Position numbers and translations under genes: made by a program. The notes beneath the pieces were generated by a model. The model did not search any database, was not told the origin of the DNA, and saw nothing but the letters and a program-made list of their open reading frames with translations. 64,000 nucleotides of DNA from positions 694,198-758,197 of the forward strand of contig JAGYJG010000001.1 in NCBI GenBank assembly GCA_018402155.1, in the 5' to 3' direction. This DNA comes from Bacteroidia bacterium (GTDB lineage Bacteria; Bacteroidota; Bacteroidia; NS11-12g; UBA9320). Shown here piece after piece: positions 24,712 to 33,402 of this stretch. Each line of letters begins with the position of its first letter. Position 1 is the first letter of the stretch.

Positions 24712-27327
24712 TCAGTTACTTTGTCTAAAACCCATTGTCGGGATTTTATCTGGTTTTGATTTGTCTTCGAAAGATATTACTTCTACATCCGAAGTAATTA
24801 TCGTTTTAGTCATTTTTTTCGAGCGTTTTTTGGGTTCTAAGTCACTCATACGTAGGTGTTGATTTCTGATTGCTTCCTCTACTATTTTACGAACGCTTCT
24901 GCCGTTTCCAAAGTACTTGTCTTTAGTTGCATACATATTTTCAATGAGTACTTTTAGGCTTTTTTCTGCCGCTTCCGCCATAAAAAAACCGGCATCAGAA
25001 ATTTGATTTTTTGCAATTTTGTTCAAGAGTTCAGCATCAAAATCTTCAAATTCAAATACTTTGTCGAAACGAGATTTAAGCCCTGGATTTGATTCAATAA
25101 AGCGTGCCATATTTTCAGTATATCCTGCTGCTATCACAATAAATCTACCTCTGAAATCTTCCATTCTTTTCAAAATAATTTCAATAGCTTCTTTACCGTA
25201 GTCAGCATTTCCGCCTTCAGTGAGAGAGTATGCTTCGTCTATAAATAAAACGCCCCCCATAGCCTTATCTATCATTTCGCCTGTTTTAATAGCTGTTTGA
25301 CCTACGTATCCACCTATTAAACTTTGGCGATCGCATTCTACTAAGTTTCCTTTTTCTAGGATACCTAAAGCTTTATAAATTTGTGCAAGAATTCTTGCAA
25401 CAGTAGTTTTTCCGGTTCCAGGATTTCCGGTAAAAACAGAATGGAGACTAAAGCTGTTTTGCACCTCAAGGTTAGTTTCTTTGTAGTATCTTACTAGTTT
25501 TACTAAGCTTTTTATTTCATCTTTCACGGAGTCTATTCCAATTAACCCCTCTAGTTTTTCCAAAGATAATTGAAGCAGTTCTTCATCAATGGGAATATCT
25601 GGAATAACATTTTTGGTGTTGATGCTGAGCTTTTCAATATCTTCTATAGATACTTGGGAGAGCTCCTCTATAGAGAGAGCAGCAGGGTTTTCATCGTTCA
25701 TGACACGTATACCCAAATTTAGTTTAGCTTCTTCTATAAGCGATACAATAAGCCGAGCATTACCAAAAAACTGATCTCTATTCCTATAGGCATCTACTAT
25801 TTTTTTATAAAATAGGACTTCAGCATCTTCAGCAAATCGAATACCTTTTTTTTGACTATGTATATGAGCAATTTCTAATAATTCTTGCGGAGCATAGTCA
25901 GGAAAATCATAAATCATTCTAAACCTGGATTTTAAGCCAGGGTTTGATTCTATAAAGGTGTCCATTTCTTTTGGATATCCAGCAGCAATGATTGCTATGT
26001 CTTTACCGTCAGACAATTCTTTGAGGAGTATTTCAATAGCTTCTTTACCGAAATCCTTGCTGTCATCATCCTTGCGTGCTAAAGAATAAGCCTCGTCAAT
26101 AAAAAGTATACCCCCCTCAGCTTTTTTTATGGCCGCTTTTGTTTTTGGGGCTGTTTGCCCTATAAACTCAGCAACTAAATCACCTCTGTCAACCTCGTGA
26201 ACATGGCCCTTACTGAGAAGGCCGAGTTGCTTATATATTTTGCCTAGCTTTCGAGCAATTGTGGTTTTTCCAGTACCAGGATTACCTTTAAATACACAAT
26301 TTAAATTCAGGGTCTCATCTTCAGCTAATCCTTTATCCTTACGTAAAGCTATAAACTCTAAATAATTGGCGTACTCTTTTATTCTATCTTTTACGCTATG
26401 TAGTCCAATTAAATCATCCAATTCACTTAGTGTTTTACCAACGTTATTGATTTTAGTCGTTGTTTTTTCTCGCTGCCCAGAATCTATTAGAGGTTGCTTT
26501 TCATGTCCATCTTCTTCCAAAAAATACTCAACAAAGTCATTGCCAATGAAAAACTCCTTTTGCTTCACAAGCTGATCCATAAAAATAATATTGAGGTAGT
26601 ATGTGCCTTTGAGCCAACTACCTGGTTTGTCTGCACCCCAGCCTACAGTGAATTTAAATTCATCGTCTTGTTGATACACAAACATTAACTTACTTACGGA
26701 ACCCTTAAGTAAGTGCGTTTCTGTTAAAAAATTGAACACAAACTCACAGCTCCAAAAATCTAAATCTTTTGACTTGTTACTAGCCGTTATTTCTGCCCAA
26801 ATATAACGAGATTCTTGTGCACTAAATTGTTGAAAATAGCTACGATTTAACTGCTGCGTATTGTCATATGGACCTTCATAAAAATGCACAGATTTAATAT
26901 CAAAATACGGATTTTTGAGTTTAGTTACTAAACCGACATCTTGCACATAAAAGTTTTTTTCTGCTACTACTATTTCCTCTACCTCTGCAGACCACGTATA
27001 CGTTCCTACTAGCCAATAAATGCCAGAATTATGTGTGCCCCAGCCCTCTCTGACAAAAAGTAAATTTGTGTTTGAAGATACATTTCTGTTACAGTTTAAT
27101 CTACAAATTTCTTGTTTGTTTTGGTCTCGGCAAACCAATTCTAACTTTAAGTCCCAGTCGTTTTCTTTAAAATGCAAATTAAAAAAGGAGAACTCTGCAT
27201 AGATATATGTCGCTTCATTCTTATCAAAAACAGAACGATACCTTTTCTTATTATCCGCAAGCCATTCAGTTGAGCTGTAAGCCTTAAGATCTCTGAAAAT
27301 AAAGTCACTGTTTTTTTTGTTCACCAT
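24712..27327 (-). CDS. Tandem AAA+ ATPase of the CbxX/CfqX-SpoVK type with duplicated N-terminal beta domains
   Basis: An 871-residue protein. Residues about 1-125 and 130-270 look like two copies of one domain. Both contain a YIxAE segment, an xGWGxxxxGxYWLxGTY or GWGADKPGSWLKGTY segment, and a closing FxV/FIG strand. Two AAA+ modules of the CbxX/CfqX (RuBisCO activase-like, SpoVK, EccA) type follow. Each begins with a conserved (D/G)LIGxxSVKDxIK lead-in. The first has Walker A GNPGTGKTTIARKL near residue 350 and Walker B GGILFIDEAYSL; the second has GNPGTGKTTVARIL near 633 and GGVLFIDEAYSL. Both have arginine-rich pore-side SNPGLKSRF segments. All ATPase residues look intact. Function unknown; probably a remodelling ATPase with substrate-binding N-domains. 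First gene of an operon with a glycosyltransferase and rsmG. Confidence 0.8.
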   Translation of the reverse strand: MVNKKNSDFIFRDLKAYSSTEWLADNKKRYRSVFDKNEATYIYAEFSFFNLHFKENDWDLKLELVCRDQNKQEICRLNCNRNVSSNTNLLFVREGWGTHNSGIYWLVGTYTWSAEVEEIVVAEKNFYVQDVGLVTKLKNPYFDIKSVHFYEGPYDNTQQLNRSYFQQFSAQESRYIWAEITASNKSKDLDFWSCEFVFNFLTETHLLKGSVSKLMFVYQQDDEFKFTVGWGADKPGSWLKGTYYLNIIFMDQLVKQKEFFIGNDFVEYFLEEDGHEKQPLIDSGQREKTTTKINNVGKTLSELDDLIGLHSVKDRIKEYANYLEFIALRKDKGLAEDETLNLNCVFKGNPGTGKTTIARKLGKIYKQLGLLSKGHVHEVDRGDLVAEFIGQTAPKTKAAIKKAEGGILFIDEAYSLARKDDDSKDFGKEAIEILLKELSDGKDIAIIAAGYPKEMDTFIESNPGLKSRFRMIYDFPDYAPQELLEIAHIHSQKKGIRFAEDAEVLFYKKIVDAYRNRDQFFGNARLIVSLIEEAKLNLGIRVMNDENPAALSIEELSQVSIEDIEKLSINTKNVIPDIPIDEELLQLSLEKLEGLIGIDSVKDEIKSLVKLVRYYKETNLEVQNSFSLHSVFTGNPGTGKTTVARILAQIYKALGILEKGNLVECDRQSLIGGYVGQTAIKTGEMIDKAMGGVLFIDEAYSLTEGGNADYGKEAIEIILKRMEDFRGRFIVIAAGYTENMARFIESNPGLKSRFDKVFEFEDFDAELLNKIAKNQISDAGFFMAEAAEKSLKVLIENMYATKDKYFGNGRSVRKIVEEAIRNQHLRMSDLEPKKRSKKMTKTIITSDVEVISFEDKSKPDKIPTMGFRQSN

Positions 27328-27430
27328 TAAGGGTCAAGATTAAATAATTATATTGAAATTCTAGCATACCTATTTCAAATAAAAAAACATTTTTTTTTTC
27401 GCATTTAGATTGCCGCTTTGAAAATAATTT

Positions 27431-27438
27431 TAACTTTG
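27431..27438 (+). promoter_or_regulatory. -7 box of the tRNA-Ser/Arg/Pro array
   Basis: TAACTTTG matches TAnnTTTG exactly, 12 bp before the first base of tRNA-Ser. No clear -33 element is seen at the right distance. Confidence 0.45.
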
Positions 27439-27449
27439 CACTCCTTTTT

Positions 27450-27540
27450 GGTGAGATGGGTGAGTGGCTTAAACCAGTAGTTTGCTAAACTGCCGTACCT
27501 CTCAAGGGTACCCCGGGTTCGAATCCCGGTCTCACCGCCA
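27450..27540 (+). tRNA. tRNA-Ser (GCT)
   Basis: A class II tRNA with a long variable arm. Acceptor GGTGAGA pairs with TCTCACC. The anticodon is GCT (27484-27486) and the T arm has GGGTTCGAATCCC. The discriminator is G, and CCA is encoded at 27538-27540, unlike the other tRNAs in this window. Confidence 0.93.
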
Positions 27541-27582
27541 AAAAAGAAGGCTTTTGCTTGTGTTCTTTGCATACAACTAAAT

Positions 27583-27656
27583 GGTTCCATAGCTCAACCG
27601 GATAGAGCAACGGTTTTCTAAACCGTAGGTTCCAGGTTCGAGTCCTGGTGGGATCA
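27583..27656 (+). tRNA. tRNA-Arg (TCT)
   Basis: A 74-nt cloverleaf. Acceptor GGTTCCA pairs with TGGGATC (two G-U pairs). The anticodon stem ACGGT/ACCGT encloses loop TTTCTAA with anticodon TCT, which reads AGA/AGG. The T arm is CCAGGTTCGAGTCCTGG. The discriminator is A and CCA is not encoded. Confidence 0.93.
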
Positions 27657-27736
27657 CTGGATTTATTTTAACACTTTTAATCCAAAAAAAATGTGTTTGC
27701 TCATAGTTTAGCTTCATACGCTAAAAAATTACACCT

Positions 27737-27810
27737 CGGGGTGTAGCGTAGCCCGGTATCGCGCCTGCTTTGGGAGCAGGAGGTCGTAGGTTCGAATCCT
27801 GCCACCCCGA
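27737..27810 (+). tRNA. tRNA-Pro (TGG)
   Basis: A 74-nt cloverleaf. Acceptor CGGGGTG pairs with CACCCCG. The anticodon stem CCTGC/GCAGG has loop TTTGGGA with anticodon TGG. The T arm has GGTTCGAATCC. The discriminator is A and CCA is not encoded. Last of three tRNAs and followed by a terminator. Confidence 0.93.
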
Positions 27811-27816
27811 CACTTC

Positions 27817-27855
27817 AAAGCCCTTGTAGAATTAATACTTTACAAGGGCTTTTTG
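27817..27855 (+). terminator. Terminator of the tRNA array
   Basis: A 12-bp perfect stem, AAAGCCCTTGTA (27817-27828) with TACAAGGGCTTT (27841-27852), runs into a T-run. The next 280 bp up to the uvrA promoter is AT-rich and holds nothing I can name. Confidence 0.82.
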
Positions 27856-28135
27856 TTTATAAATAAAAGTGAAAACCGGTTTCAAAATCCTAATCCAAAA
27901 AGTCAGGAAATCACCTAGTTACCAATCACCTAAAACCAAGAAAAGTTTAGAATAAAATACTATGTACATTAAAAATATTCAATGTTTTGGTTAAAAATGG
28001 TTTTCTTATTTTGTATATTTCTTTTCATATAATGTCTGGAAATAGATTATTTGTAGACTTAGTATTTTTAAAGTTTTTACGATTGTAGTTTTTTTCTGCT
28101 TATTTTCATCAAAAAGAATGTGTTGGCCGAACAAT

Positions 28136-28169
28136 TTTGACTTGTGTATGGTTCTAAGAATTACCTTCG
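28136..28169 (+). promoter_or_regulatory. uvrA: Probable promoter of uvrA
   Basis: TTTG at 28136-28139 and TACCTTCG at 28162-28169 (one mismatch to TAnnTTTG) are 22 bp apart. Transcription would start near 28175, so the mRNA includes the two ATC codons at 28189 and 28192 but no ATG before the UvrA P-loop. Confidence 0.4.
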
Positions 28170-28191
28170 TCAACTTAAATAATTTTCAATC

Positions 28192-31014
28192 ATCAGCGAT
28201 CAAGATTTCATAAAAATAATAGGTGCAAGAGAGCACAATCTCAAGAATATTAACCTTGAGATTCCACGACATAAACTAGTAGTTTTCACAGGTTTGAGCG
28301 GCAGTGGAAAGTCTAGTTTAGCGTTTGATACCATTTTTGCAGAGGGACAAAGAAGATATATGGATACTTTTTCGGCCTATGCTCGACAATTTGTGGGGGA
28401 TATGAAACGTCCAGATGTTGATAAGATAGAAGGATTGAGTCCTGTAATAGCAATAGAACAAAAGACAGTAAGTAAAAATCCACGCAGCACAGTTGGCACA
28501 ATTACAGAAGTCTATGATTTTTTGAGATTGCTTTTTGCGCGTTCAGGGGATGCTTATTCCTATATTAGTGGAAACAAGATGAAAAGCTTTACAGAGCAAG
28601 AAATTATTGACACTGTAAACAAAAAGTTTAGTTTGCAAAAAATGATGATTTTGGCACCGCTGGTGAAAGGAAGAAAAGGGCACTACCGCGAAATTTTTGA
28701 ACAATATAGAAAGCGAGGATTTACCAAGGTTTGGGTGGACGGATCGTTAATGAACATAGAACCAGGGTTGCAGCTCGATCGTTACAAAATCCACGATATA
28801 GATTTAGTTATAGATCGGATTTCACCAGCAGATGCAGGAAGTATGCGTGTCACAGATTCTATACGTGCAGCTATCAAAATGGGAAAAGGGGTGGTAAGTA
28901 TTCTTAATGTTGATACACATGAGATAACCCACTTTAGTAAATATCTTATGGATGTAGATACTGGATTATCGTATAATGAACCGCAGCCTAATTTGTTTTC
29001 GTTCAATTCACCTTATGGTGCTTGTCCCAATTGTGATGGTTTGGGTACAAGTACAGATATTTTGCAAGAAGATCTTATTCCAAACCCGAAACTTAGTATC
29101 AATAAAGGCGGCTTAGCACCTTTAGGCGATGTCAAAGACAATTGGACATTCACGCAGCTAAAGGCAATGAGTAAAAAATTAAAATTTAGCTTATCCAAAC
29201 CAATAGCAGAGATATCTAAGGATATCATGAAAGTGATATTGTACGGTAGTGACGAAAAATTTGAGGTAGAGTATAGGAGCAACACAGGCTATAAAGAAAG
29301 TTATGATACCACATGGAAGGGATTAGTACCCTCACTTTTGGAGGCGTATCACGAAAAAAATTTTGGGACGTTGAGTAGATGGGCCGATGAATTTATGACA
29401 GTTGTAGCATGCCCAGAATGTAAGGGTGGCCGACTCAATAAGGAGGCTCTATCTTACCGCATTGGAAAAATGAATATTGCTGAATTGAGTAATAAAAGTA
29501 TTGGTGATTTGAAGATTTGGCTAGAGACAGCAAGATCCCAAATGAGCAATAGGCAGCTTACTATAGCAAATGAGGTGATAAAAGAAATCAGTGAGCGCGT
29601 GAAATTTCTCGTAGATGTTGGTCTATCTTATTTATCACTAAACAATAGCGCCAAAACACTGAGTGGCGGTGAAGCACAACGGATACGCTTGGCTACCCAA
29701 ATAGGCTCTAAATTAGAAGAAGTACTCTACATATTAGATGAACCAAGTATAGGGCTTCATCAGCGCGATAATAAGCGACTGATCAACTCACTTAAAGAGC
29801 TTAGAGACATTGGTAATTCGGTGCTTGTAGTGGAGCACGACCGCGATATGATACTAGAAAGTGACTATGTAGTGGATATAGGTCCCAAAGCGGGAAAAAA
29901 TGGAGGAGAGATAGTTGCAGCTGGCAAGTGGGAAGACATTAAAAATAACGGAACAGTTACTTCAGATTATTTAGGGGGCTATCGTACTATACCAATACCA
30001 CCTAAACGAAGAAAAGGTACAGGGCAAAAATTAACTTTGAGTGGATGTACAGGAAATAACTTAAAAGATATTACTGTTTCATTTCCTTTGGGCACTCTCA
30101 TCGCTGTTACTGGTGTAAGTGGAAGTGGAAAGAGTTCACTGATTAACGAAACACTTCATCCAATTCTATCGGAGTACGTGTATAATTCGAAGAAAAAACC
30201 TTTGCCATATAAAAAAATAAAAGGTCTTGAACATTTGGATAAAGTGATAACAATAGACCAGTCGCCCATAGGAAGAACACCGCGCAGTAATCCTGCTACC
30301 TATGTAGGTTTTTTTGCAGATATTCGAAATCTGTATGCTGAAATAGGAGAAAGTAAAATACGGGGTTACAAGCCAGGGAGATTTAGTTTCAATGTGAAAG
30401 GTGGAAGATGTGAAACCTGCAGAGGTGGGGGTCAAAAAGTGATTGAGATGAATTTTCTTCCTGATGTTTTGGTAGAATGTGAAACTTGTATAGGTAAGAG
30501 ATACAATCGAGAAACCTTGGAAATACGCTACAAAAACAAAACCATTAGCGATGTATTGAACATGACCGTAGAAGAGGCTGTTGAGTTTTTTGAGGCAGTA
30601 CCTAGTATTTATAGAAAAGTAAGAGCGCTCAACGATGTAGGGTTGGGTTATATTACCCTTGGCCAAAGCAGTACCACTATATCTGGAGGAGAAGCTCAAA
30701 GAGTTAAACTTGCTAGTGAACTTGGCAAAATAAATACTGGTAAAACATTTTATATACTTGATGAGCCTACTACTGGTTTGCACTTTGAAGATATCAGTGT
30801 ACTCCTAGAAGTACTGCAAAATTTGGTAGATTTGGGTAATACCGTTTTGGTCATTGAGCACAACTTAGATGTAGTAAAGGTAGCAGATCATGTTATCGAT
30901 ATAGGGCCTGAAGGTGGCTATGCTGGAGGCCAAGTAGTGATGACAGGAACTCCTGAAGAATTAGTTAAATCAAAGAATGGTTATACTGCAGAATTCTTGG
31001 CGATGGAAATGTAA
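28192..31014 (+). CDS. uvrA: Excinuclease ABC subunit UvrA; apparent ATC start codon
   Basis: About 940 residues, the damage-sensing ATPase of nucleotide excision repair. Both ABC modules are complete: GLSGSGKSSLAF and GVSGSGKSSL as P-loops, and LSGGEAQR and ISGGEAQR as signatures. The zinc modules CPNCDG...CPEC and CETCRGGG...CETC are present, as is YILDEPSIGL/YILDEPTTGL. The start is abnormal. In frame, a TAA at 28180-28182 is followed by codons reading FSII and then SDQDFIKIIGAREHNLKN, which is standard UvrA N-terminus, with no ATG, GTG or TTG. The first standard codon is TTG 28294, inside the P-loop and unusable. I place the start at ATC 28192 (28189 is also possible). Confidence 0.93.
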   Translation: MSDQDFIKIIGAREHNLKNINLEIPRHKLVVFTGLSGSGKSSLAFDTIFAEGQRRYMDTFSAYARQFVGDMKRPDVDKIEGLSPVIAIEQKTVSKNPRSTVGTITEVYDFLRLLFARSGDAYSYISGNKMKSFTEQEIIDTVNKKFSLQKMMILAPLVKGRKGHYREIFEQYRKRGFTKVWVDGSLMNIEPGLQLDRYKIHDIDLVIDRISPADAGSMRVTDSIRAAIKMGKGVVSILNVDTHEITHFSKYLMDVDTGLSYNEPQPNLFSFNSPYGACPNCDGLGTSTDILQEDLIPNPKLSINKGGLAPLGDVKDNWTFTQLKAMSKKLKFSLSKPIAEISKDIMKVILYGSDEKFEVEYRSNTGYKESYDTTWKGLVPSLLEAYHEKNFGTLSRWADEFMTVVACPECKGGRLNKEALSYRIGKMNIAELSNKSIGDLKIWLETARSQMSNRQLTIANEVIKEISERVKFLVDVGLSYLSLNNSAKTLSGGEAQRIRLATQIGSKLEEVLYILDEPSIGLHQRDNKRLINSLKELRDIGNSVLVVEHDRDMILESDYVVDIGPKAGKNGGEIVAAGKWEDIKNNGTVTSDYLGGYRTIPIPPKRRKGTGQKLTLSGCTGNNLKDITVSFPLGTLIAVTGVSGSGKSSLINETLHPILSEYVYNSKKKPLPYKKIKGLEHLDKVITIDQSPIGRTPRSNPATYVGFFADIRNLYAEIGESKIRGYKPGRFSFNVKGGRCETCRGGGQKVIEMNFLPDVLVECETCIGKRYNRETLEIRYKNKTISDVLNMTVEEAVEFFEAVPSIYRKVRALNDVGLGYITLGQSSTTISGGEAQRVKLASELGKINTGKTFYILDEPTTGLHFEDISVLLEVLQNLVDLGNTVLVIEHNLDVVKVADHVIDIGPEGGYAGGQVVMTGTPEELVKSKNGYTAEFLAMEM

Positions 31015-31066
31015 CTTTTATTGGTATTTGTGAAAACTGCCGTAAAGTCACGTATTGTCTTTGGCT

Positions 31067-31074
31067 TACTTTTG
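31067..31074 (+). promoter_or_regulatory. -7 box of the ABC exporter gene
   Basis: TACTTTTG is an exact TAnnTTTG match, 14 bp before ATG 31089. No convincing -33 element at the right spacing. Confidence 0.45.
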
Positions 31075-31088
31075 GCAAAAGTGGTGCT

Positions 31089-32825
31089 ATGAGCAAAAAA
31101 AAAGTGTCCCTAAAATGGGCCTTAAATGAATATGTGTGGCCGAGAAGAAAAATGCTGAGCGTAGGGCTAGTATTTATTGTGATACGAAGTCTTTCGGGTT
31201 TGGTTTTACCTTACGAAACGAAAAATCTGCTTGACGTGGTGGTGCCGAGTAGAGATATAGGGGAACTTTGGAAACTCATTTTTTTGGTAGCTGCTGCTAT
31301 TTTAGTGCAGGCTGCTACCTCTTTTATACTGACTAGACTTCTTAGCGTAGAGGCGCAGCTGCTCATTGCCCAGCTGCGTGCACAAGTGCAAAAAAAACTT
31401 CTAAAATTACCCATTGCCTTTTTTGATAATAACAAGAGTGGTGCTTTGGTAAGTAGGGTAATGAGTGATGTAGAAGGTGTTCGAAACTTAGTTGGCACCG
31501 GCTTAGTTCAGCTCATAGGGGGTACTATTACCGCTATAGTAGCCTTCTTTTTTTTACTTAAAATAAATGCTACTATGACTTTGTTTGTATTTTTACCTGT
31601 TGGCTTATTTGGGTTTATAGCCTTAAAAGCCTTTGGGTATATCCGACCTATTTTTAGAGATAGAGGAAAAATAAATGCAGAAGTCACGGGTAGATTAACA
31701 GAAACGCTGAATGGTGTGCGAGTGATAAAAGGATTTAACGCTGAGGAGCAAGAAAATAAAACGTTTGAAGCCGGCGTAGACAGATTGTATCAAAACGTTA
31801 AAAAAAGCTTGACAACTACAGCGTTGATGACTAGTTCTAGTACTTTTTTACTAGGTATGGCTACCGTTGGTATTATGGGAATGGGGGGTTATTTTATTAT
31901 GCACGGAAGTATGACCAATGGAGACTTAGTCTCCTTTTTGTTATTTCTGGGATTTATGGTAGCGCCTATTGTGCAAATGAGTAATATCGGTAGTCAACTC
32001 ACAGAAGCTTTGGCAGGTTTAGACCGTACACAAGAGCTTATGAACATGACAGAAGAAGACGACCCGGATGTACGTCAAATTATGTTGAGAGAGATACAAG
32101 GAAACATCATTTTTGACGAAGTCGGATTTAGTTATGAAGATGATAAAGAAGTTCTTCACGACATAAGTTTTGAAGCCAATGCAGGCAGTGTTACAGCATT
32201 GGTAGGTAGCAGTGGTAGCGGTAAGTCTACTATAGCAGGTTTGGCCGCTACATTTCTTAATCCGGTAAGTGGTAAAGTAACTCTAGATGGCAAAGACTTG
32301 GCTCATGTTAATCTCAGTAGTTTTAGAAGGCATTTAGGAGTGGTACTGCAAGATGATTTTTTATATGAAGGAACCATTCGAGAAAATATTCTTTTCCCAA
32401 GACCTGAGGCTACCGAAGAGGAACTACAAGCTGCAGTAAATGGAGCATATGTCAATGAATTTACTGACAGATTTGACGATGGATTGGAAACTGTGATAGG
32501 AGAGAGAGGAGTGAAGTTGAGTGGCGGTCAACGCCAGCGCATTTCGATAGCACGAGCACTATTGGCAAATCCTAAAATTATCATCTTAGATGAGGCTACC
32601 TCAAATTTAGACACCGAAAGCGAAAGCTATATCCAAAAAAGTTTAAATGTTTTGATGAAAGACCGTACTACTATTGTAATCGCCCACAGACTGAGTACTA
32701 TTCAGCAAGCAGACCAAATTTTGGTGATAGAAAATGGACATATCGTTGAGCGTGGAAAACACGCAGAACTTTTAGAAACCAAAGGAAGATACTACCAGCT
32801 TTATACTTATCAAAGTAGAATATAA
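31089..32825 (+). CDS. ABC transporter with fused membrane and ATPase domains (MsbA/BmrA type)
   Basis: A 578-residue half-transporter that should act as a homodimeric exporter in the inner membrane. Residues about 20-310 carry six membrane helices with the typical FFDNNKSGALVSRVMSDVEGVR coupling helix. The ATPase domain is canonical: VGSSGSGKSTI (Walker A), VLQDDFLYEGTIRENI (Q-loop), VKLSGGQRQRISIARAL (signature), IIILDEATSNLD (Walker B with catalytic Glu) and VIAHRLSTI (H-loop His). Substrate unknown; lipid, peptide or drug are all possible. It has its own promoter and is separate from uvrA upstream. Confidence 0.9.
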   Translation: MSKKKVSLKWALNEYVWPRRKMLSVGLVFIVIRSLSGLVLPYETKNLLDVVVPSRDIGELWKLIFLVAAAILVQAATSFILTRLLSVEAQLLIAQLRAQVQKKLLKLPIAFFDNNKSGALVSRVMSDVEGVRNLVGTGLVQLIGGTITAIVAFFFLLKINATMTLFVFLPVGLFGFIALKAFGYIRPIFRDRGKINAEVTGRLTETLNGVRVIKGFNAEEQENKTFEAGVDRLYQNVKKSLTTTALMTSSSTFLLGMATVGIMGMGGYFIMHGSMTNGDLVSFLLFLGFMVAPIVQMSNIGSQLTEALAGLDRTQELMNMTEEDDPDVRQIMLREIQGNIIFDEVGFSYEDDKEVLHDISFEANAGSVTALVGSSGSGKSTIAGLAATFLNPVSGKVTLDGKDLAHVNLSSFRRHLGVVLQDDFLYEGTIRENILFPRPEATEEELQAAVNGAYVNEFTDRFDDGLETVIGERGVKLSGGQRQRISIARALLANPKIIILDEATSNLDTESESYIQKSLNVLMKDRTTIVIAHRLSTIQQADQILVIENGHIVERGKHAELLETKGRYYQLYTYQSRI

Positions 32826-32867
32826 TATTGGCTTGAAAAATTGGTTTAATTCATTTGAATTAGCAAA

Positions 32868-33292
32868 GTGAAAAGCGGCTTTACCTTATTTTTATTGAGC
32901 ATCGCTGAAGTATCGGCAGCGCAAAGTGAGGCAAAGCTTGATTTTAAGAAATTCACCTTTTAATTTGGAGTTCAGAATGTACTCTATCAAAATTTAAATA
33001 CAAAAGAAGATGCTGTGCTTGATCCACTTGACTCTCTGAATTCTGAGGATAATGATTTAAACATTGGCACAGAGGAATACGTCCTTTATAATCCATATCC
33101 TTTTAAGGCTTGGGATTTGTATGACGTATGGCCAAGTTTCTAAAAAAAAGTGGCTACGACCACAGCAGTTATGAGTTTAAATTAGGCTATCAAATCAAAG
33201 ATAAAATAACTCTTCAAGTCTATTATGGTCATTCAGTTAAAAATGATTTTGTATTAGTTAGTAAGAATAATTTTAATGTAGGAGGAAGCTAA
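32868..33292 (+). pseudogene. Decayed gene for a secreted or outer-membrane protein
   Basis: A GTG at 32868 begins a signal-peptide-like stretch (KSGFTLFLLSIAEVSAAQ). The frame stops at TAA 32961-32963, reopens at once in the same frame (FGVQNVLYQNLNTKEDAV...WDLYDVWPSF) to TAA 33141-33143, then continues one frame over (from about 33128, AKFLKKSGYDHSSYEFKL...VYYGHSV) to TAA 33290-33292. One nonsense change and one frameshift near an eight-A run explain the pattern. Alternating polar and hydrophobic residues near the end suggest a beta barrel. The family is not recognised. The frames were read by hand; there is no intact gene here. Confidence 0.55.
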
Positions 33293-33402
33293 ATGTATAG
33301 GTGGGAAGACTGTCAAAAAAAATTCTTCAAAGTGAATTAGGTAAAATGAATTCTTGACTTCGCTTTTTACTTCTAGTGGCTTGCATCAAAGATAATGCTG
33401 GA

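Noticed and set aside
27737-27855. tRNA cluster as an integration site
   Set aside because: No integrase or direct repeat of a tRNA 3' end is found downstream; uvrA follows normally.
30166-30783. Open frame of 205 codons on the minus strand
   Set aside because: Antisense to the second ATPase module of uvrA; shadow frame.
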